Source: a beta proteobacterium L13
GTDB taxonomy: Bacteria; Pseudomonadota; Gammaproteobacteria; Burkholderiales; Chromobacteriaceae
Assembly (NCBI GenBank): GCA_000335715.1
Contig: AMYZ01000012.1
Location: 62,001 to 126,000, forward strand
Direction: 5' to 3'
DNA length: 64,000 nucleotides
How positions within the stretch are numbered: position 1 is the stretch's first letter; each line of letters starts with the position of its first letter. Both the position numbers and the translations under genes were made by a program. The notes beneath the pieces are model-generated. The model was given only the letters and a program-made list of their open reading frames with translations, was not told where the DNA came from and searched no databases. Positions 19,540 through 29,699 of this stretch are shown here, piece by piece.

Positions 19540-20646
19540 GTGCGAGTAGGTTTTGTAGGTTGGCGCGGCATGGTGGGTTCCGTGCTGATGCAGCGCATGC
19601 TGGAAGAGAACGATTTTGCTGTGATCAACGAGCCGGTGTTCTTCACTACCTCCAATGTGGGTGGTGCTGCGCCGAACGTTGGCCGCGACGTACCGCCGCT
19701 GAAAGACGCGCGCAATATCGACGAGCTGAAGGCGATGGACGCCATCGTAACCTGCCAGGGCGGCGACTACACCGCCGAGGTGTACGGCAAGCTGCGCGCA
19801 GCCGGCTGGGCTGGCTACTGGATTGACGCGGCTTCCAGCCTGCGTATGGAAGACAACGCCGTGATCGTGCTGGACCCGGTTAACCGCAACGTGATCGATG
19901 CGGCACTGGCCAAGGGCGTAAAAGATTACATCGGCGGCAACTGTACCAACTCCATCATGCTGATGGGTATGGGTGGTCTGTTCCGCGAGGGCCTGGTGGA
20001 GTGGGTATCGTCCATGACTTACCAGGCAGCATCTGGTGGCGGTGCCAACCACATGCGCGAGCTGCTGAAAGGCATGGGCGTGGTACACGCTGCGGTGGCC
20101 GACGAGCTGGCTACCCCGTCGTCCGCCATTCTGGACATCGACCGCAAAGTGGCAGCATCCATCCGCGAAGACGTGCCGACCGAGTTCTTCGGTGCGCCGC
20201 TGGCGGGTGGTCTGATCCCGTGGATCGACAAGCAGCTGGATAACGGCCAGTCCAAGGAAGAGTGGAAAGGCCAGGCCGAGGTGAACAAGATCCTCGGCAC
20301 CGACAGCACCATTCCGGTTGACGGCCTGTGCGTGCGCATTGGCGCCATGCGCTGCCACAGCCTGGCGCTGACGGTGAAGCTGAAAAAAGACCTGCCGCTG
20401 GAAGAGATCGAAGCCATCATCAAGTCGGGCAACGACTGGGTGAAATGGGTGCCGAACGACCGCGAAATCAGCGTAAAAGAGCTGACCCCGGCCGCTATTA
20501 CCGGTGGCCTGCAAATTGGTGTTGGCCGCGTGCGCAAGCTGAATATGGGCGGTGAATACCTGTCTGCCTTCGTGATTGGCGACCAGCTGCTGTGGGGTGC
20601 TGCCGAGCCGCTGCGCCGTATGCTGCGTATCCTGATCGAACGCTAA
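19540..20646 (+). CDS. asd: Aspartate-semialdehyde dehydrogenase
   Basis: 368 residues with a GTG start at 19540 behind an AGGAG site. NADP-binding start [19 protein letters not shown], and the catalytic Cys135 in [12 protein letters not shown], the same position as in E. coli Asd. Later [11 protein letters not shown] and the substrate-binding RIGAMRCHS (with the active-site His) agree. It reduces aspartyl phosphate to aspartate semialdehyde for lysine, threonine, methionine and cell wall diaminopimelate. Followed by an intrinsic terminator and then the paralogue usg. Confidence 0.96.
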   Translation: MRVGFVGWRGMVGSVLMQRMLEENDFAVINEPVFFTTSNVGGAAPNVGRDVPPLKDARNIDELKAMDAIVTCQGGDYTAEVYGKLRAAGWAGYWIDAASSLRMEDNAVIVLDPVNRNVIDAALAKGVKDYIGGNCTNSIMLMGMGGLFREGLVEWVSSMTYQAASGGGANHMRELLKGMGVVHAAVADELATPSSAILDIDRKVAASIREDVPTEFFGAPLAGGLIPWIDKQLDNGQSKEEWKGQAEVNKILGTDSTIPVDGLCVRIGAMRCHSLALTVKLKKDLPLEEIEAIIKSGNDWVKWVPNDREISVKELTPAAITGGLQIGVGRVRKLNMGGEYLSAFVIGDQLLWGAAEPLRRMLRILIER

Positions 20647-20681
20647 GCTTGGCAGGCTGCGTGCCTGCTGAGTGCTTGAAC

Positions 20682-20711
20682 AGCCTGTCACCGTTGGTGG
20701 CGGGCTTTTTT
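20682..20711 (+). terminator. Intrinsic terminator after asd
   Basis: Eleven-bp stem (20682-20692 with 20696-20706) that includes two G-U pairs, tight loop, then six T. Confidence 0.8.
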
Positions 20712-20747
20712 ACTGGCTAATTCGCTTCATTTGTGGGTGGGGTGCGC

Positions 20748-20806
20748 TAAAATGACGGCAATTCATTTTTGTGTAGCCCCCGGGTTTTATGGGCTACGCA
20801 TTTTTA
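20748..20806 (+). promoter_or_regulatory. usg: usg leader: possible -10 box followed by terminator-like hairpin
   Basis: TAAAAT at 20748-20753 could be a -10 element (no good -35 is seen). From 20771 a stem GTAGCCC/GGGCTAC (20773-20779 with 20791-20797) is followed by GCATTTTTAT, the form of an intrinsic terminator, 91 bases ahead of the usg ATG. A terminator between promoter and gene would act as an attenuator. Alternatively it is a second terminator for asd. Confidence 0.4.
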
Positions 20807-20896
20807 TAAGGAAATCTTGCTGCCAGCGTCGCTGGCTTGTCGGTATTTCCTGGCAGATTTTCTGCTTTTATCCGTATTGAAACTCAAGGTATTTAC

Positions 20897-21910
20897 ATGT
20901 CTGAAACGATTCGTCTTGCTGTTGTTGGTGCCACCAACCTGATTGGTGAAGCTGTGCTCGATTTGCTGGCCGAGCGCCACTTGCCGATTGGCCGTGTATT
21001 TGCACTGGATGTTGCCGATAAAGAAGGTGAAACCGTTTCGTTTGGTAACCTAGAGCTGGATGTTGCCCAGGTAGACGAGTTCGACTTTGCCAATGCCTCG
21101 CTGGCCATTTTTGTGGGCGGTGCCGAAATGACCCGTCGCTATGCGCCGGAAGCGCGCCAAGCTGGCTGCGCCATCATCGATTTCAGTAGTGTCTACCGCA
21201 TGGCCGAAGACGTGCCGCTGTATGTGCCTGGTGTAAACGATGCCGTGCTGGATGAACTGGGCGAGGGCTTGCTGGTATCGGTGCCGAATTGCACCGTAAC
21301 CCCGCTGGTGCAGGCGCTGGCAGCATTGCGCGCTTCGGGTCTGGAGCGTGTTACCGTGTCTACTTACCAGTCGGTATCGGGTTCTGGCCGCGCGGCGCTT
21401 GAAGAGCTGGCTAACCAGACTACGGCACTGTTTGGTGCCCGCGACGTGGAGCTGGAGGTGTACCCCAAGCGTATTTCCTTCAACGTATTGCCGTTGGTCG
21501 GTGATGTGGACGAGCAGGGTGTCAGCGAGGAAGAGCGTTCTATCGAGCAGGAATTGCGCAAGGTGCTGGCCCTGCCTGCCTTGGCAGTGGAAGCGACCTG
21601 CGTACGCGTGCCGGTATTCTTTGGCCACGGCTGGGCTGTGACTGTGAAGACCGACGAGCCCATTACCGCAGAAAAGGCCCGCGAGCTGTTCAAGGCGGCT
21701 GGCTTGCATGTAATGGACGATCCGGCTGGCGAGATGCCGTACATCACCCCGCTGGAGGCCTCGGGTAATGAGGCCGTGTGGGTAAGCCGCGTGCGCCAGA
21801 CTAGCCGTGCCTTGTCGTTCTGGCTGGCGGCTGATAATGCCCGGACAGGTGCAGCTTTGCCTTGTGTGGATGCTACGGCGGCGCTTATGAAGCGCGGGTA
21901 TTTTGCCTGA
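20897..21910 (+). CDS. usg: Usg, aspartate-semialdehyde dehydrogenase-like protein
   Basis: 337 residues from the ATG at 20897. The upstream in-frame ATG at 20837 would add 20 residues without similarity to the family. The protein has the same two-domain layout as ASADH: NAD(P)-binding start (RLAVVGATNLIGEAVLDLL), DFSSVYRM, and VPNCTVTPL with a cysteine (Cys132) at the catalytic position. Usg proteins sit beside asd, fimV and truA in many proteobacteria. Their reaction is not established, and they are not the housekeeping Asd. Here the active-site cysteine is kept, so residual or different dehydrogenase activity is possible. Confidence 0.85.
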   Translation: MSETIRLAVVGATNLIGEAVLDLLAERHLPIGRVFALDVADKEGETVSFGNLELDVAQVDEFDFANASLAIFVGGAEMTRRYAPEARQAGCAIIDFSSVYRMAEDVPLYVPGVNDAVLDELGEGLLVSVPNCTVTPLVQALAALRASGLERVTVSTYQSVSGSGRAALEELANQTTALFGARDVELEVYPKRISFNVLPLVGDVDEQGVSEEERSIEQELRKVLALPALAVEATCVRVPVFFGHGWAVTVKTDEPITAEKARELFKAAGLHVMDDPAGEMPYITPLEASGNEAVWVSRVRQTSRALSFWLAADNARTGAALPCVDATAALMKRGYFA

Positions 21911-22063
21911 GCTGACAACTGCTAGTAGTATTGCAAGCAAACAAGGCTATGTAGTTTGACTGGATTTCCGGCGGTTGCGTGGTAGCGCAGGCGTAATGGT
22001 ATGGATAGCCGCCATGCTGCGGGCCGGAAACAAGAATATTTCACCGAAAGGTAGCGCATTAAG

Positions 22064-24307
22064 ATGCTAGCCAATAAAAAGATGAGCTCGCTGTTGGTGG
22101 CCTTGCTGTTCTCGACGGTCGCCTGGGGCGGGCTGGGAGGAATCGCAGTACGCTCCAATCTGGGCGAGGTGCTCCGTGCCGATATCGACCTGACCGGCAG
22201 CGCCGAAGACGAGATTGTGCGTGTTGGTCTGGCCTCTCCGGATACCTTTCGTGATCTGCAAGTAGACTACAGCCCGGCGTTGACCAGCCTGCGCTTTGCC
22301 TTGGCGTACCGCTCCAATGGCAAACCGTACATCCGAGTGCTGTCGGTGCAGCCTATTAGCGACCCGTATCTGCGCTTTGTGGTTGAAGCGAAAACCGCGA
22401 GTGGCCGCTCTATCCGTGAGTACACGGTGTTGCTGGATCCGCTGGAATACCCCAATAAAGCCGATGCCATCGAGCGTTCGGCTAAGGCCATTGCAGCAGC
22501 CGAGCCGGCACGCCTGAAGCCTGCCAACCCTGGCGCCGTGCGCATCCCGCTTCCGGCACCTGCTGCTGCGCCGGTATCTGCACAGCCTGCCTTCATCGTG
22601 GTCAAGCGTGGCCAGACGCTGGCCCAGGTTGGCCGCATTGCCCGTGCCGAAGGTGCTACCTTGCGCCAGACCATGGCAGCTTTGGTGTTGGCCAACCCGA
22701 CTGCATTTGTAAACGGCGACCCCGCCACGCTGAAAACCGGCGCCCGTTTGAAAGTGCCTGCAGCTGCTACGGCGCGGGCATTGAAGTCGGCACGTGTCTC
22801 CGAGGTGCTGGATGGTTTTTCCGCTCCGGCGGTCAAGCCGGCAGTAAAAGCGGCCGAGCCCTTGCTGCCGCGCCCGGTGGTGCCAGCCAGTACCGCACAG
22901 CCTGTGTTGAAGCTGGAGCAGCCTGAACAGGCTTCAGCACCGGCTGCGGCGCAGGATGCCCAACTCAAAGCGGCACAGCAGAAGATCCAGGAGCTGGAAG
23001 AAAAGCTGAAGTCGCTGCAGATGGCCGCATCGGCAGCCTCGGCCATGGCTGCCATCCCGGCTGAATCCGCATCGGCGCCAGTGCACGCCGCAGCTTCGGC
23101 TCCCGAGCACAAGCCCGCGGCCGTACAGTCAGCCAGTGCGCCGGAAGAAGAAGGCCCAGGGCTGATGTCACAGGTGATGGACTACCTGCCTCTTATAGCT
23201 GGGGGTAGTGCCGCTGTGCTGCTGGGTGTGGCTGCAGTGATCTTCATGCGCCGTCGCAAGAAAGGTATCAAGGCCGCGACGGAAGCTGCGGGTGCTTCTA
23301 TTCTGGGGGCAAATACGGTTGGCCGCGTTGCTGGCGTAGATGAGGCTGGCAGCAATACTTTCCTGGCAGACTTTACCCGTACCGGCATGAACGGCGTGGA
23401 TGCCGGTGAGGTCGATCCGATCGCCGAGGCCGAGGTTTATCTGGCTTACGGCCGCGACCAGCAGGCTGAAGATATTCTGAAAGATGCGCTTGCCAAAGAC
23501 CCTACCCGCCACGAAGTGCGCATGAAGCTGATGGAAATCTATGCTTCACGTCAGGATAAGGCGTCCTTCGAGGCGCAGGCGCGCGAGTTGCATGCAGCAG
23601 TGGATGGCAAAGGTGCACTCTGGTCGCGCGCCGCGGCCATGGGCTTGTCTATTGACCCATCCAACGCTTTGTACGCAGGTGATGCAAGCCCGGCGGCTAC
23701 TGTGGCTGCTGCCCCCGTAGCTGCTGCAGCGGCCTCCATGAATATTGATCTGGATTCCGAGTTGATGGGCGATCCGGAGCCTTTGCCTCAAGAAGCCTTC
23801 ATTGAGCCGGAAGCCATTGCAGTAGAAGATGATGATCCGCTGCGTAATGCCTTGTTCGGCGAGCCTGAAGTGGCCAATACGGCGCCGGAGCCAGACCTGG
23901 ATCTGGAAAGCTTGCTTGCCCAGCCGGCACCTGAGCCTGCGCCACAGGAGCAGGAAGAAGAGGCGCCAGAAGACAAGCACATGCTGGACTTCGATTTCAA
24001 CCTGGACACTCCTGAGCCTGCTGTGGCACCGGTGACGGCACCTCAGGCAGAGTCGGTTGATGACGCATTTGATTTTGATATGTCCACTCTGGATAGTCTG
24101 GGTAGCGCGCAGCCTAGCGAGCCGGCAGCACCATCGCTGGATGGCATGAGTTTGTCTGATGACCCGCTGTCTACCAAGCTGGATCTGGCGCGTGTCTACC
24201 TGGACATGGGTGATAAAGAAGGCGCGCGTGAAGTGCTGGAAGAGTTGGCTGCAGAAGCACAAGGCGGGTTGAAGGCGGAGGCGGAGGCGTTGTTGGCATC
24301 ACTGTAA
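22064..24307 (+). CDS. fimV: FimV-family polar/type IV pilus assembly protein
   Basis: 747 residues. Signal peptide (about 1-21), the FimV N-terminal domain starting GGLGGIAVRSNLGEVLRADIDL, then a LysM-like peptidoglycan-binding segment (FIVVKRGQTLAQVGRIARAEG, about 180-230). An Ala/Pro-rich region with a short coiled coil follows, then one transmembrane segment (about 370-392, PLIAGGSAAVLLGVAAVIFM followed by RRRKK). The cytoplasmic part is acidic with TPR-like repeats, ending in the FimV C-terminal motif (LDLARVYLDMGDKEGAREVLEEL). In Pseudomonas FimV organises the cell pole, PilMNOPQ and cAMP signalling for twitching. A second fimV-like gene follows 63 bases later. Confidence 0.88.
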   Translation: MLANKKMSSLLVALLFSTVAWGGLGGIAVRSNLGEVLRADIDLTGSAEDEIVRVGLASPDTFRDLQVDYSPALTSLRFALAYRSNGKPYIRVLSVQPISDPYLRFVVEAKTASGRSIREYTVLLDPLEYPNKADAIERSAKAIAAAEPARLKPANPGAVRIPLPAPAAAPVSAQPAFIVVKRGQTLAQVGRIARAEGATLRQTMAALVLANPTAFVNGDPATLKTGARLKVPAAATARALKSARVSEVLDGFSAPAVKPAVKAAEPLLPRPVVPASTAQPVLKLEQPEQASAPAAAQDAQLKAAQQKIQELEEKLKSLQMAASAASAMAAIPAESASAPVHAAASAPEHKPAAVQSASAPEEEGPGLMSQVMDYLPLIAGGSAAVLLGVAAVIFMRRRKKGIKAATEAAGASILGANTVGRVAGVDEAGSNTFLADFTRTGMNGVDAGEVDPIAEAEVYLAYGRDQQAEDILKDALAKDPTRHEVRMKLMEIYASRQDKASFEAQARELHAAVDGKGALWSRAAAMGLSIDPSNALYAGDASPAATVAAAPVAAAAASMNIDLDSELMGDPEPLPQEAFIEPEAIAVEDDDPLRNALFGEPEVANTAPEPDLDLESLLAQPAPEPAPQEQEEEAPEDKHMLDFDFNLDTPEPAVAPVTAPQAESVDDAFDFDMSTLDSLGSAQPSEPAAPSLDGMSLSDDPLSTKLDLARVYLDMGDKEGAREVLEELAAEAQGGLKAEAEALLASL

Positions 24308-24370
24308 ATATTGATGCAGATCTGTTTTAAAACTTAATGTGCTTTGTTATCGCTGCTGCTTGCGGGTACT

Positions 24371-26407
24371 ATGTCTGAACATCCAAAAAAACTGAAAAAA
24401 GGATATGGGGTGACATTGCGGCCATTAGTTGCGGGACTGGCGCTTGCATTCGCTGCAGCTTCGCCGTTGGCGCTGGCGGGTTTGGGGGGGATTCGCCTGC
24501 TAGCTGGCCCGGGAGAACCGTTTTATGCAGAAGTGACTCTGGACCCCGAACAAGGTCTGGAGAATCCTTTTGTCTCCCTAGCATCACGCGAGCGCTATTC
24601 TACCCTGGCCCCTTACTCCGATAAGGCAAGCCAGCTTCAGATCAGAACAGTTGAAGTAGCACCGCAGCAATACCTGGTGAGGATCACCGGCCCTGCCTTG
24701 GCTCCCGGGGAGCCTTTCAATTTCGCCCTCGAACTGTCGTGGCCCTCTGGCAAAGTGGTTCGCGAATACCGCATCAGTGGCGGTGCGCCAGTGCCCGGTC
24801 AGCCCGGCAAGAAAGACGATAGCAGTGCCGCACTGGCAGAACGTCATCCGCTGATAGAAGAGCCTGGTGGTTTGGCGTTTGGCGAGGGGAGACTGCTGTC
24901 TGCCCGTGGTCTGCCCATGCGTGCAGAAATCGAGCTTCTTGGTGACTGGCCGGACACCATTAGCGCTGCCAGTTTTGCCATTTTGTCAGACGATAATGCG
25001 CTGGGTAAGCCCAAGCTGGAATTGCACCAGCGCAAAGGGCGCCAGTGGCTATCAATCAGCTCAAGCCTTCCCCTGCAGCAGTCACGTGTGGCGTTTGGCC
25101 TGGAAGCGCGCCATGAAGGTGCTGTGATCCAGCGTGGTTTTGTATTTGCCGTACCGCAGCGTGGCGGGTATCTGGGCAAGCAAGCCGTACGCCCTGTGCC
25201 GGTGGCAATGGCTATGCCGGGCCAGTATCGTGTACAGCCTGGCGATACACTCTCTGGCTTGGCGCAGCGTTTTGCCCAAGGCAAGTCTGTAAGAGAAACA
25301 GCAAGTGCGCTCTACACCGCAAACCCTAAAGCATTTGCCAATGGTGACCGTAACCGGTTGTTCGCCGGTGTATTGTTGAATGTGCCTGAAACGTCAAAAT
25401 CCGAGCCGCTTGCGGTTGAAAAGCCTGCCGCCGATGCCAATGCTGTTGCCAAACCGGCAGCGGCCAAGTTGGCCGCGTCTGCGGTAGTCGCTACGTCACC
25501 GGAAGCCTCTGGCGTTCTTGCCGAGCAGCCTGCGTCGGCGCCGGTAGCTTCCGCCGAAGAGCAGCAAAAGCTCGCGCAGTTGAAGGCAGCCCAGCAGCGT
25601 CTGGACTGGCTGGAAGCAGAAATTAACCGCTTGTCGGCGAGTACGCCCAAAGCCACGATTGCCCATCGCCCTGACGTGCCGGAAGCGCAAGATGAAGCCT
25701 TCCTGGATGAAAATCTCACGCAGTGGGTGCTGTATGGTGTGGGTGGGCTATCAGTGGCCAGTTTGCTGGCGTGGTTGCTGGTCAAGCGCCGCCGGGCGGC
25801 CGTTAAGCCTCCGCAGCAGGTTTCGAGGCAGCGTAGCGCCATGGGTCCTGTCACTATCAGCGCATCACTAGGCCCGGATGAGCAGCCGCTGGTGCAGCCG
25901 ATTGCCGACGATATCAACCTGCAGGCTATCGATGTGCTGGCCGAGGCAGATGTCTTGATGGCCTACGGCCGGTTTGATGCGGCAGAGCAACTGCTGCGCG
26001 AGAGTCTTAGCCACGAGCCCGATCGTGAAGATTTGCGCATGAAGCTGCTGGACCTGATTGCACGCAAAGGTAACCGGCAGGAGTTCGAGTCGGTTGCGCT
26101 GGATCTGCTGGCGGTGTTTGGCCCAGCGAGTGGCTTGTGGAAGCGCGTACTGCAGCTGGGGGGTACGCTGGACCCGGAAAATCCTTTGTACCGCCCTACG
26201 CCTGATACGCAGGAGCACTTTGTGCTGGATGCGCCACGAGCGCCGGTAGACTTGGGCAGCTTCGGTCCGGAGCCGGAAGAAATGGTGCCCTTGTCCAGAC
26301 AGGTCGATAATGTTGAAGCCGCCCAAGACCTGGCGCGCCTTTATCGCGAAATGGGCGACACCGAAACGGCCGATGCCTTGTTGCGAGAGGCCGGTATCAA
26401 AGTGTGA
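24371..26407 (+). CDS. Second FimV-like protein with a repeated N-terminal domain
   Basis: 678 residues from the ATG at 24371. Signal peptide (about 14-38), then GLGGIRLLAGPGEPFYAEVTLDP, the FimV N-terminal domain. A second block, FGEGRLLSARGLPMRAEIELLGDWP, starts near residue 168 and repeats the same domain in diverged form. A LysM domain follows (YRVQPGDTLSGLAQRFAQG, about 285-335). A coiled coil comes next, then one membrane helix (about 455-477), cytoplasmic TPR-like repeats (EADVLMAYGRFDAAEQLLRESL) and a C-terminal FimV motif (AQDLARLYREMGDTETADALL). It shares architecture with the upstream FimV and is a tandem paralogue. It overlaps the next gene by one base. Confidence 0.8.
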   Translation: MSEHPKKLKKGYGVTLRPLVAGLALAFAAASPLALAGLGGIRLLAGPGEPFYAEVTLDPEQGLENPFVSLASRERYSTLAPYSDKASQLQIRTVEVAPQQYLVRITGPALAPGEPFNFALELSWPSGKVVREYRISGGAPVPGQPGKKDDSSAALAERHPLIEEPGGLAFGEGRLLSARGLPMRAEIELLGDWPDTISAASFAILSDDNALGKPKLELHQRKGRQWLSISSSLPLQQSRVAFGLEARHEGAVIQRGFVFAVPQRGGYLGKQAVRPVPVAMAMPGQYRVQPGDTLSGLAQRFAQGKSVRETASALYTANPKAFANGDRNRLFAGVLLNVPETSKSEPLAVEKPAADANAVAKPAAAKLAASAVVATSPEASGVLAEQPASAPVASAEEQQKLAQLKAAQQRLDWLEAEINRLSASTPKATIAHRPDVPEAQDEAFLDENLTQWVLYGVGGLSVASLLAWLLVKRRRAAVKPPQQVSRQRSAMGPVTISASLGPDEQPLVQPIADDINLQAIDVLAEADVLMAYGRFDAAEQLLRESLSHEPDREDLRMKLLDLIARKGNRQEFESVALDLLAVFGPASGLWKRVLQLGGTLDPENPLYRPTPDTQEHFVLDAPRAPVDLGSFGPEPEEMVPLSRQVDNVEAAQDLARLYREMGDTETADALLREAGIKV

Positions 26408-27036
26408 TGATGACCTTATTCCACCCAGCAGCCAGCCTGATCGCCTGGCTGTTTTTCATTGTGGCCTTGTCCGGCATGCACAGCTGGCCCTTGCTGCTCA
26501 TGGTGGCTGTGTGGCTTGCGTTGCCAGGCGCCTTGCATGCTTTACTGCAGGCAGTTTGGCGTATGCGTTTCTTGTTGGCCGCCTTGTGTTTATTGTCTGG
26601 CTGGTTTGTTCCGGGAGAGCCTTGCTGGCCAGGTCAGGCCTGGTCTCCATCGTGGGCCGGCTTGCAGCTGGGGGGGGGGCAGGCGCTACGTTTGCTTGTG
26701 ATGGCGGCGAGTGTGCGCCTGTTATGGCAGGCCTATGGCCACAGCGGTTTTCTTGCCGGGCTGCATGTCTTGTTGAAGCCGCTGGCTATCGCGGGCTTGC
26801 CTATAGACTCTTTCAGCCTGCGCCTGGTGCTGACATTGCAGCAGGCTGAATGGCTGGTACAGGCGCGGCCCAAGCTCTCACTGTCTTGGCTGGCGGGTCA
26901 GCTGCAGGCAGATCAGGGGTCACAAACCCTGCCGGATAAGGTAGAGTTGGGTTTTTACTCTTGGCAGTATCGGGATGGGGCGCTGGTGTGTGTGGCCGGC
27001 CTGGTTCTGATCATCATCATGAAAGTAGTGCAATGA
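26407..27036 (+). CDS. Integral membrane protein, possibly related to CbiQ/EcfT
   Basis: About 209 residues with four to five hydrophobic helices. It starts inside the stop of the fimV-like gene (TGATG) and ends overlapping truA (ATGA), so it is tightly coupled in the fimV-truA operon. The segment [32 protein letters not shown] resembles the helical core of ECF-transporter T components, but the diagnostic Ala-Arg-Gly coupling motifs are not clear. No ECF ATPase or S component lies nearby. Function not assigned. Confidence 0.6.
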   Translation: MMTLFHPAASLIAWLFFIVALSGMHSWPLLLMVAVWLALPGALHALLQAVWRMRFLLAALCLLSGWFVPGEPCWPGQAWSPSWAGLQLGGGQALRLLVMAASVRLLWQAYGHSGFLAGLHVLLKPLAIAGLPIDSFSLRLVLTLQQAEWLVQARPKLSLSWLAGQLQADQGSQTLPDKVELGFYSWQYRDGALVCVAGLVLIIIMKVVQ

Positions 27037-27821
27037 GAATCGCGCTGGGTCTGGAATACGACGGGCGCGCTTTTGCTGGCTGGCAAACGCAGCCAAGCGG
27101 TAATACCGTGCAAGACAAGCTGAACCAGGCGCTATCGGCTATTGCCGGTGAAAGTATCAGCACCTTGGCCGCAGGGCGTACCGATGCCGGTGTGCATGCC
27201 TTGATGCAGGTCGTGCATTTTGATGCGCCGGTCAGCCGCCCGCTGAATGCATGGGTGCGCGGCGTAAACGCTCATTTGCCCCCTTCGGTGGCCGTGGTGT
27301 GGGCGCGAGAGGTGAGTGATGAGTTTCACGCCCGGTTTTCTGCGTTTTCCCGTTCTTACAGTTATTTCCTGCTGACGCACCCGGTGCGCCCGGCGCTTAC
27401 TGCTGGGCGGGTGGGCTGGTATCACCAGGCACTGGATATCGATGCGATGCGTGCCGCTGCGGCCGTGCTGTTGGGCAAGCATGATTTTTCCAGCTTTCGG
27501 GCGGCGGAGTGTCAGGCCAAATCGCCGGTGAAGCATCTGCGGCAGCTGGATATCAGCGAGAGCCACGGATTGATCCGCTTTGATCTGACCGCAGATGCTT
27601 TCCTGCATCACATGGTGCGCAATATGGTGGGCGCGTTGGTGTATGCCGGCAAAGGCAGCCTGGACGTGGCGGGCATGCAGGCATTGTTGGCCGCATGCGA
27701 TCGTACCAAGGCACCACCTACCTTCATGCCGGACGGGCTGTATTTGACCGGGGTGGGTTACCCGGCGGTTTTTGATTTGCCTGCCCAGGCGCAGCCTGAG
27801 CGGTTAACGCTGTGGAGATAG
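27033..27821 (+). CDS. truA: tRNA pseudouridine(38-40) synthase
   Basis: 262 residues from the ATG in the ATGA overlap at 27033; the longer in-frame start at 26961 lies inside the upstream gene. [17 protein letters not shown] at the start and the catalytic Asp51 in GRTDAGVHA are the TruA signature. The C-terminal [14 protein letters not shown] block is also conserved. It converts uridines 38-40 of the anticodon arm to pseudouridine. The 10-mer repeat at 27686 reads LLAAC. Confidence 0.95.
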   Translation: MRIALGLEYDGRAFAGWQTQPSGNTVQDKLNQALSAIAGESISTLAAGRTDAGVHALMQVVHFDAPVSRPLNAWVRGVNAHLPPSVAVVWAREVSDEFHARFSAFSRSYSYFLLTHPVRPALTAGRVGWYHQALDIDAMRAAAAVLLGKHDFSSFRAAECQAKSPVKHLRQLDISESHGLIRFDLTADAFLHHMVRNMVGALVYAGKGSLDVAGMQALLAACDRTKAPPTFMPDGLYLTGVGYPAVFDLPAQAQPERLTLWR

Positions 27822-27822
27822 C

Positions 27823-28476
27823 ATGACAGTGCGCACCAAGGTTTGTGGTTTTACCCGCCCGCAGGACGCAGCCGCGGCCGCTGCGCTGGGGGTGGACGCC
27901 ATCGGGCTGGTGTTTTATGCGCCCAGCCCGCGCCACGTCACGATAGAGCAGGCACAGGCCATCATTGCTGTCTTGCCACCCTTTGTCAGCGTGGTCGCAC
28001 TGTTTGTGAATCCGACAGTAGATGAAGTGCAGCAGGTGTTGGCCGCGTGTGCCATCGACGTGCTGCAGTTTCATGGCGAAGAGTCGCCGGCATTTTGCCG
28101 CAGCTTCCAGCGCCCTTACCTGAAAGCCGTGCGTGTACGCCCCGGCATGGACCTGGCCGCCTATGCGGCCAACTATCACGATGCGCGCGGTCTGCTGACC
28201 GACGCCTTTGTTGAAGGTGCGCATGGCGGCACCGGTGCTGTATTCGACTGGACGCTGATTCCTGCCAAATTGCCCTTGCCGCTGATTCTGTCCGGCGGGC
28301 TGGATGCGGCCAACGTGGCCGATGCCGTGCGGCGCGTCAAACCCGCAGCGGTAGATGTCTCCAGTGGGGTGGAGGCGGGTAAAGGTATCAAACACCCTGA
28401 GCGCGTAGCGGCCTTTCTGGCGGCGGTGCGGGCGGGGCAATATTCAATGGCACCGGACGCTGGTCTGGTGTCTTAA
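27823..28476 (+). CDS. trpF: Phosphoribosylanthranilate isomerase
   Basis: 217 residues, a TIM barrel. [11 protein letters not shown] at the start contains the catalytic Cys8, the catalytic Asp is in the [14 protein letters not shown] region, and [13 protein letters not shown] and [18 protein letters not shown] form the phosphate site. It performs the third step of tryptophan synthesis from chorismate. The start is one base after the truA stop. Two reverse copies of the 10-mer repeat (28164 and 28305) fall in this gene. Confidence 0.96.
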   Translation: MTVRTKVCGFTRPQDAAAAAALGVDAIGLVFYAPSPRHVTIEQAQAIIAVLPPFVSVVALFVNPTVDEVQQVLAACAIDVLQFHGEESPAFCRSFQRPYLKAVRVRPGMDLAAYAANYHDARGLLTDAFVEGAHGGTGAVFDWTLIPAKLPLPLILSGGLDAANVADAVRRVKPAAVDVSSGVEAGKGIKHPERVAAFLAAVRAGQYSMAPDAGLVS

Positions 28477-28499
28477 AACAAAACCATCAGGAGCATTCC

Positions 28500-29699
28500 A
28501 TGAGCAGTTATGACTTCCCCGATGCACGTGGCCGTTTTGGCGCGTATGGCGGTGTCTACGTAGCGGAAACATTGATGGCAGCATTGGACGAGCTGAATGC
28601 CGAGTACGCCCGCGCCAAGGCTGACCCGGCATTCTGGCAAGAGTATCACCACGAGCTGAAGCACTTTGTGGGCCGCCCCAGCCCGATTTACCATGCCAAA
28701 CGCTGGTCCGAGCAGCTGGGCGGTGCGCAGATCTACTTCAAGCGCGAAGACCTGAACCATACCGGTGCGCACAAGGTAAACAACACTATCGGCCAGGCGC
28801 TGCTAGCGCGCCGCATGGGCAAGAAGCGCGTGATTGCCGAAACCGGCGCCGGCCAGCACGGGGTGGCCTCGGCTACCGTGGCGGCACGTTACGGCATGGA
28901 GTGCGTGGTGTATATGGGCTCGGAAGACGTGAAGCGCCAGGCGCCTAATGTATTCCGCATGAAGCTGCTGGGTGCCACCGTGGTGCCGGTTGAGAGCGGC
29001 TCCAAAACCCTGAAAGACGCGCTGAACGAGGCGATGCGCGACTGGGTGACCAATATCGACAGCACCTTCTACATTCTGGGTACCGCCGCCGGCCCGCACC
29101 CTTACCCGATGCTGGTGCGCGACTTCCAGCGCATTATCGGTATCGAGGCCAAAGAGCAAATGCAAGAGATGCTGGGCCGCCAGCCGGATATGGTGGTGGC
29201 CTGCGTGGGTGGCGGTTCCAACGCCATCGGTATCTTCCACCCCTATGTGGATGTAGAGGGTGTGCGACTGGTGGGTGTTGAGGCGGGCGGTGATGGTGTA
29301 GAAACCGGCCGTCACGCAGCGCCGCTGTCGGCGGGCAAGCCGGGCGTGTTGCACGGCTTCCGTAGCTACCTGATGCAGGATGACGATGGCCAGATCATCG
29401 AGACTCACTCGGTGTCTGCCGGCCTGGATTACCCGGGTGTGGGCCCGGAGCACAGCCTGCTGAAAGACATCGGCCGTGCCGAGTACGTTGCCATCAACGA
29501 TGACGAAGCATTGCGTGCCTTTGAAGACTGCTGCCACCTGGAAGGCATCATCCCCGCACTGGAGTCCAGCCACGCGCTGGCGCACGCAGCCAAAGTGGCG
29601 CCGACCATGGGTAAAGACCAGATTATTCTGGTGAACCTGTCCGGCCGTGGCGATAAGGACATCAACACCGTCGCCGGCCTGATGGGCATCACCCTGTGA
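28500..29699 (+). CDS. trpB: Tryptophan synthase beta chain
   Basis: 399 residues, full length. The PLP lysine is Lys92 in [19 protein letters not shown] forms the phosphate loop of the cofactor, and the end RGDKDINTV is conserved. It joins indole and serine to tryptophan in an alpha2-beta2 complex with TrpA. An AGGAG site precedes the ATG. Its stop overlaps the next gene's GTG start. Confidence 0.97.
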   Translation: MSSYDFPDARGRFGAYGGVYVAETLMAALDELNAEYARAKADPAFWQEYHHELKHFVGRPSPIYHAKRWSEQLGGAQIYFKREDLNHTGAHKVNNTIGQALLARRMGKKRVIAETGAGQHGVASATVAARYGMECVVYMGSEDVKRQAPNVFRMKLLGATVVPVESGSKTLKDALNEAMRDWVTNIDSTFYILGTAAGPHPYPMLVRDFQRIIGIEAKEQMQEMLGRQPDMVVACVGGGSNAIGIFHPYVDVEGVRLVGVEAGGDGVETGRHAAPLSAGKPGVLHGFRSYLMQDDDGQIIETHSVSAGLDYPGVGPEHSLLKDIGRAEYVAINDDEALRAFEDCCHLEGIIPALESSHALAHAAKVAPTMGKDQIILVNLSGRGDKDINTVAGLMGITL

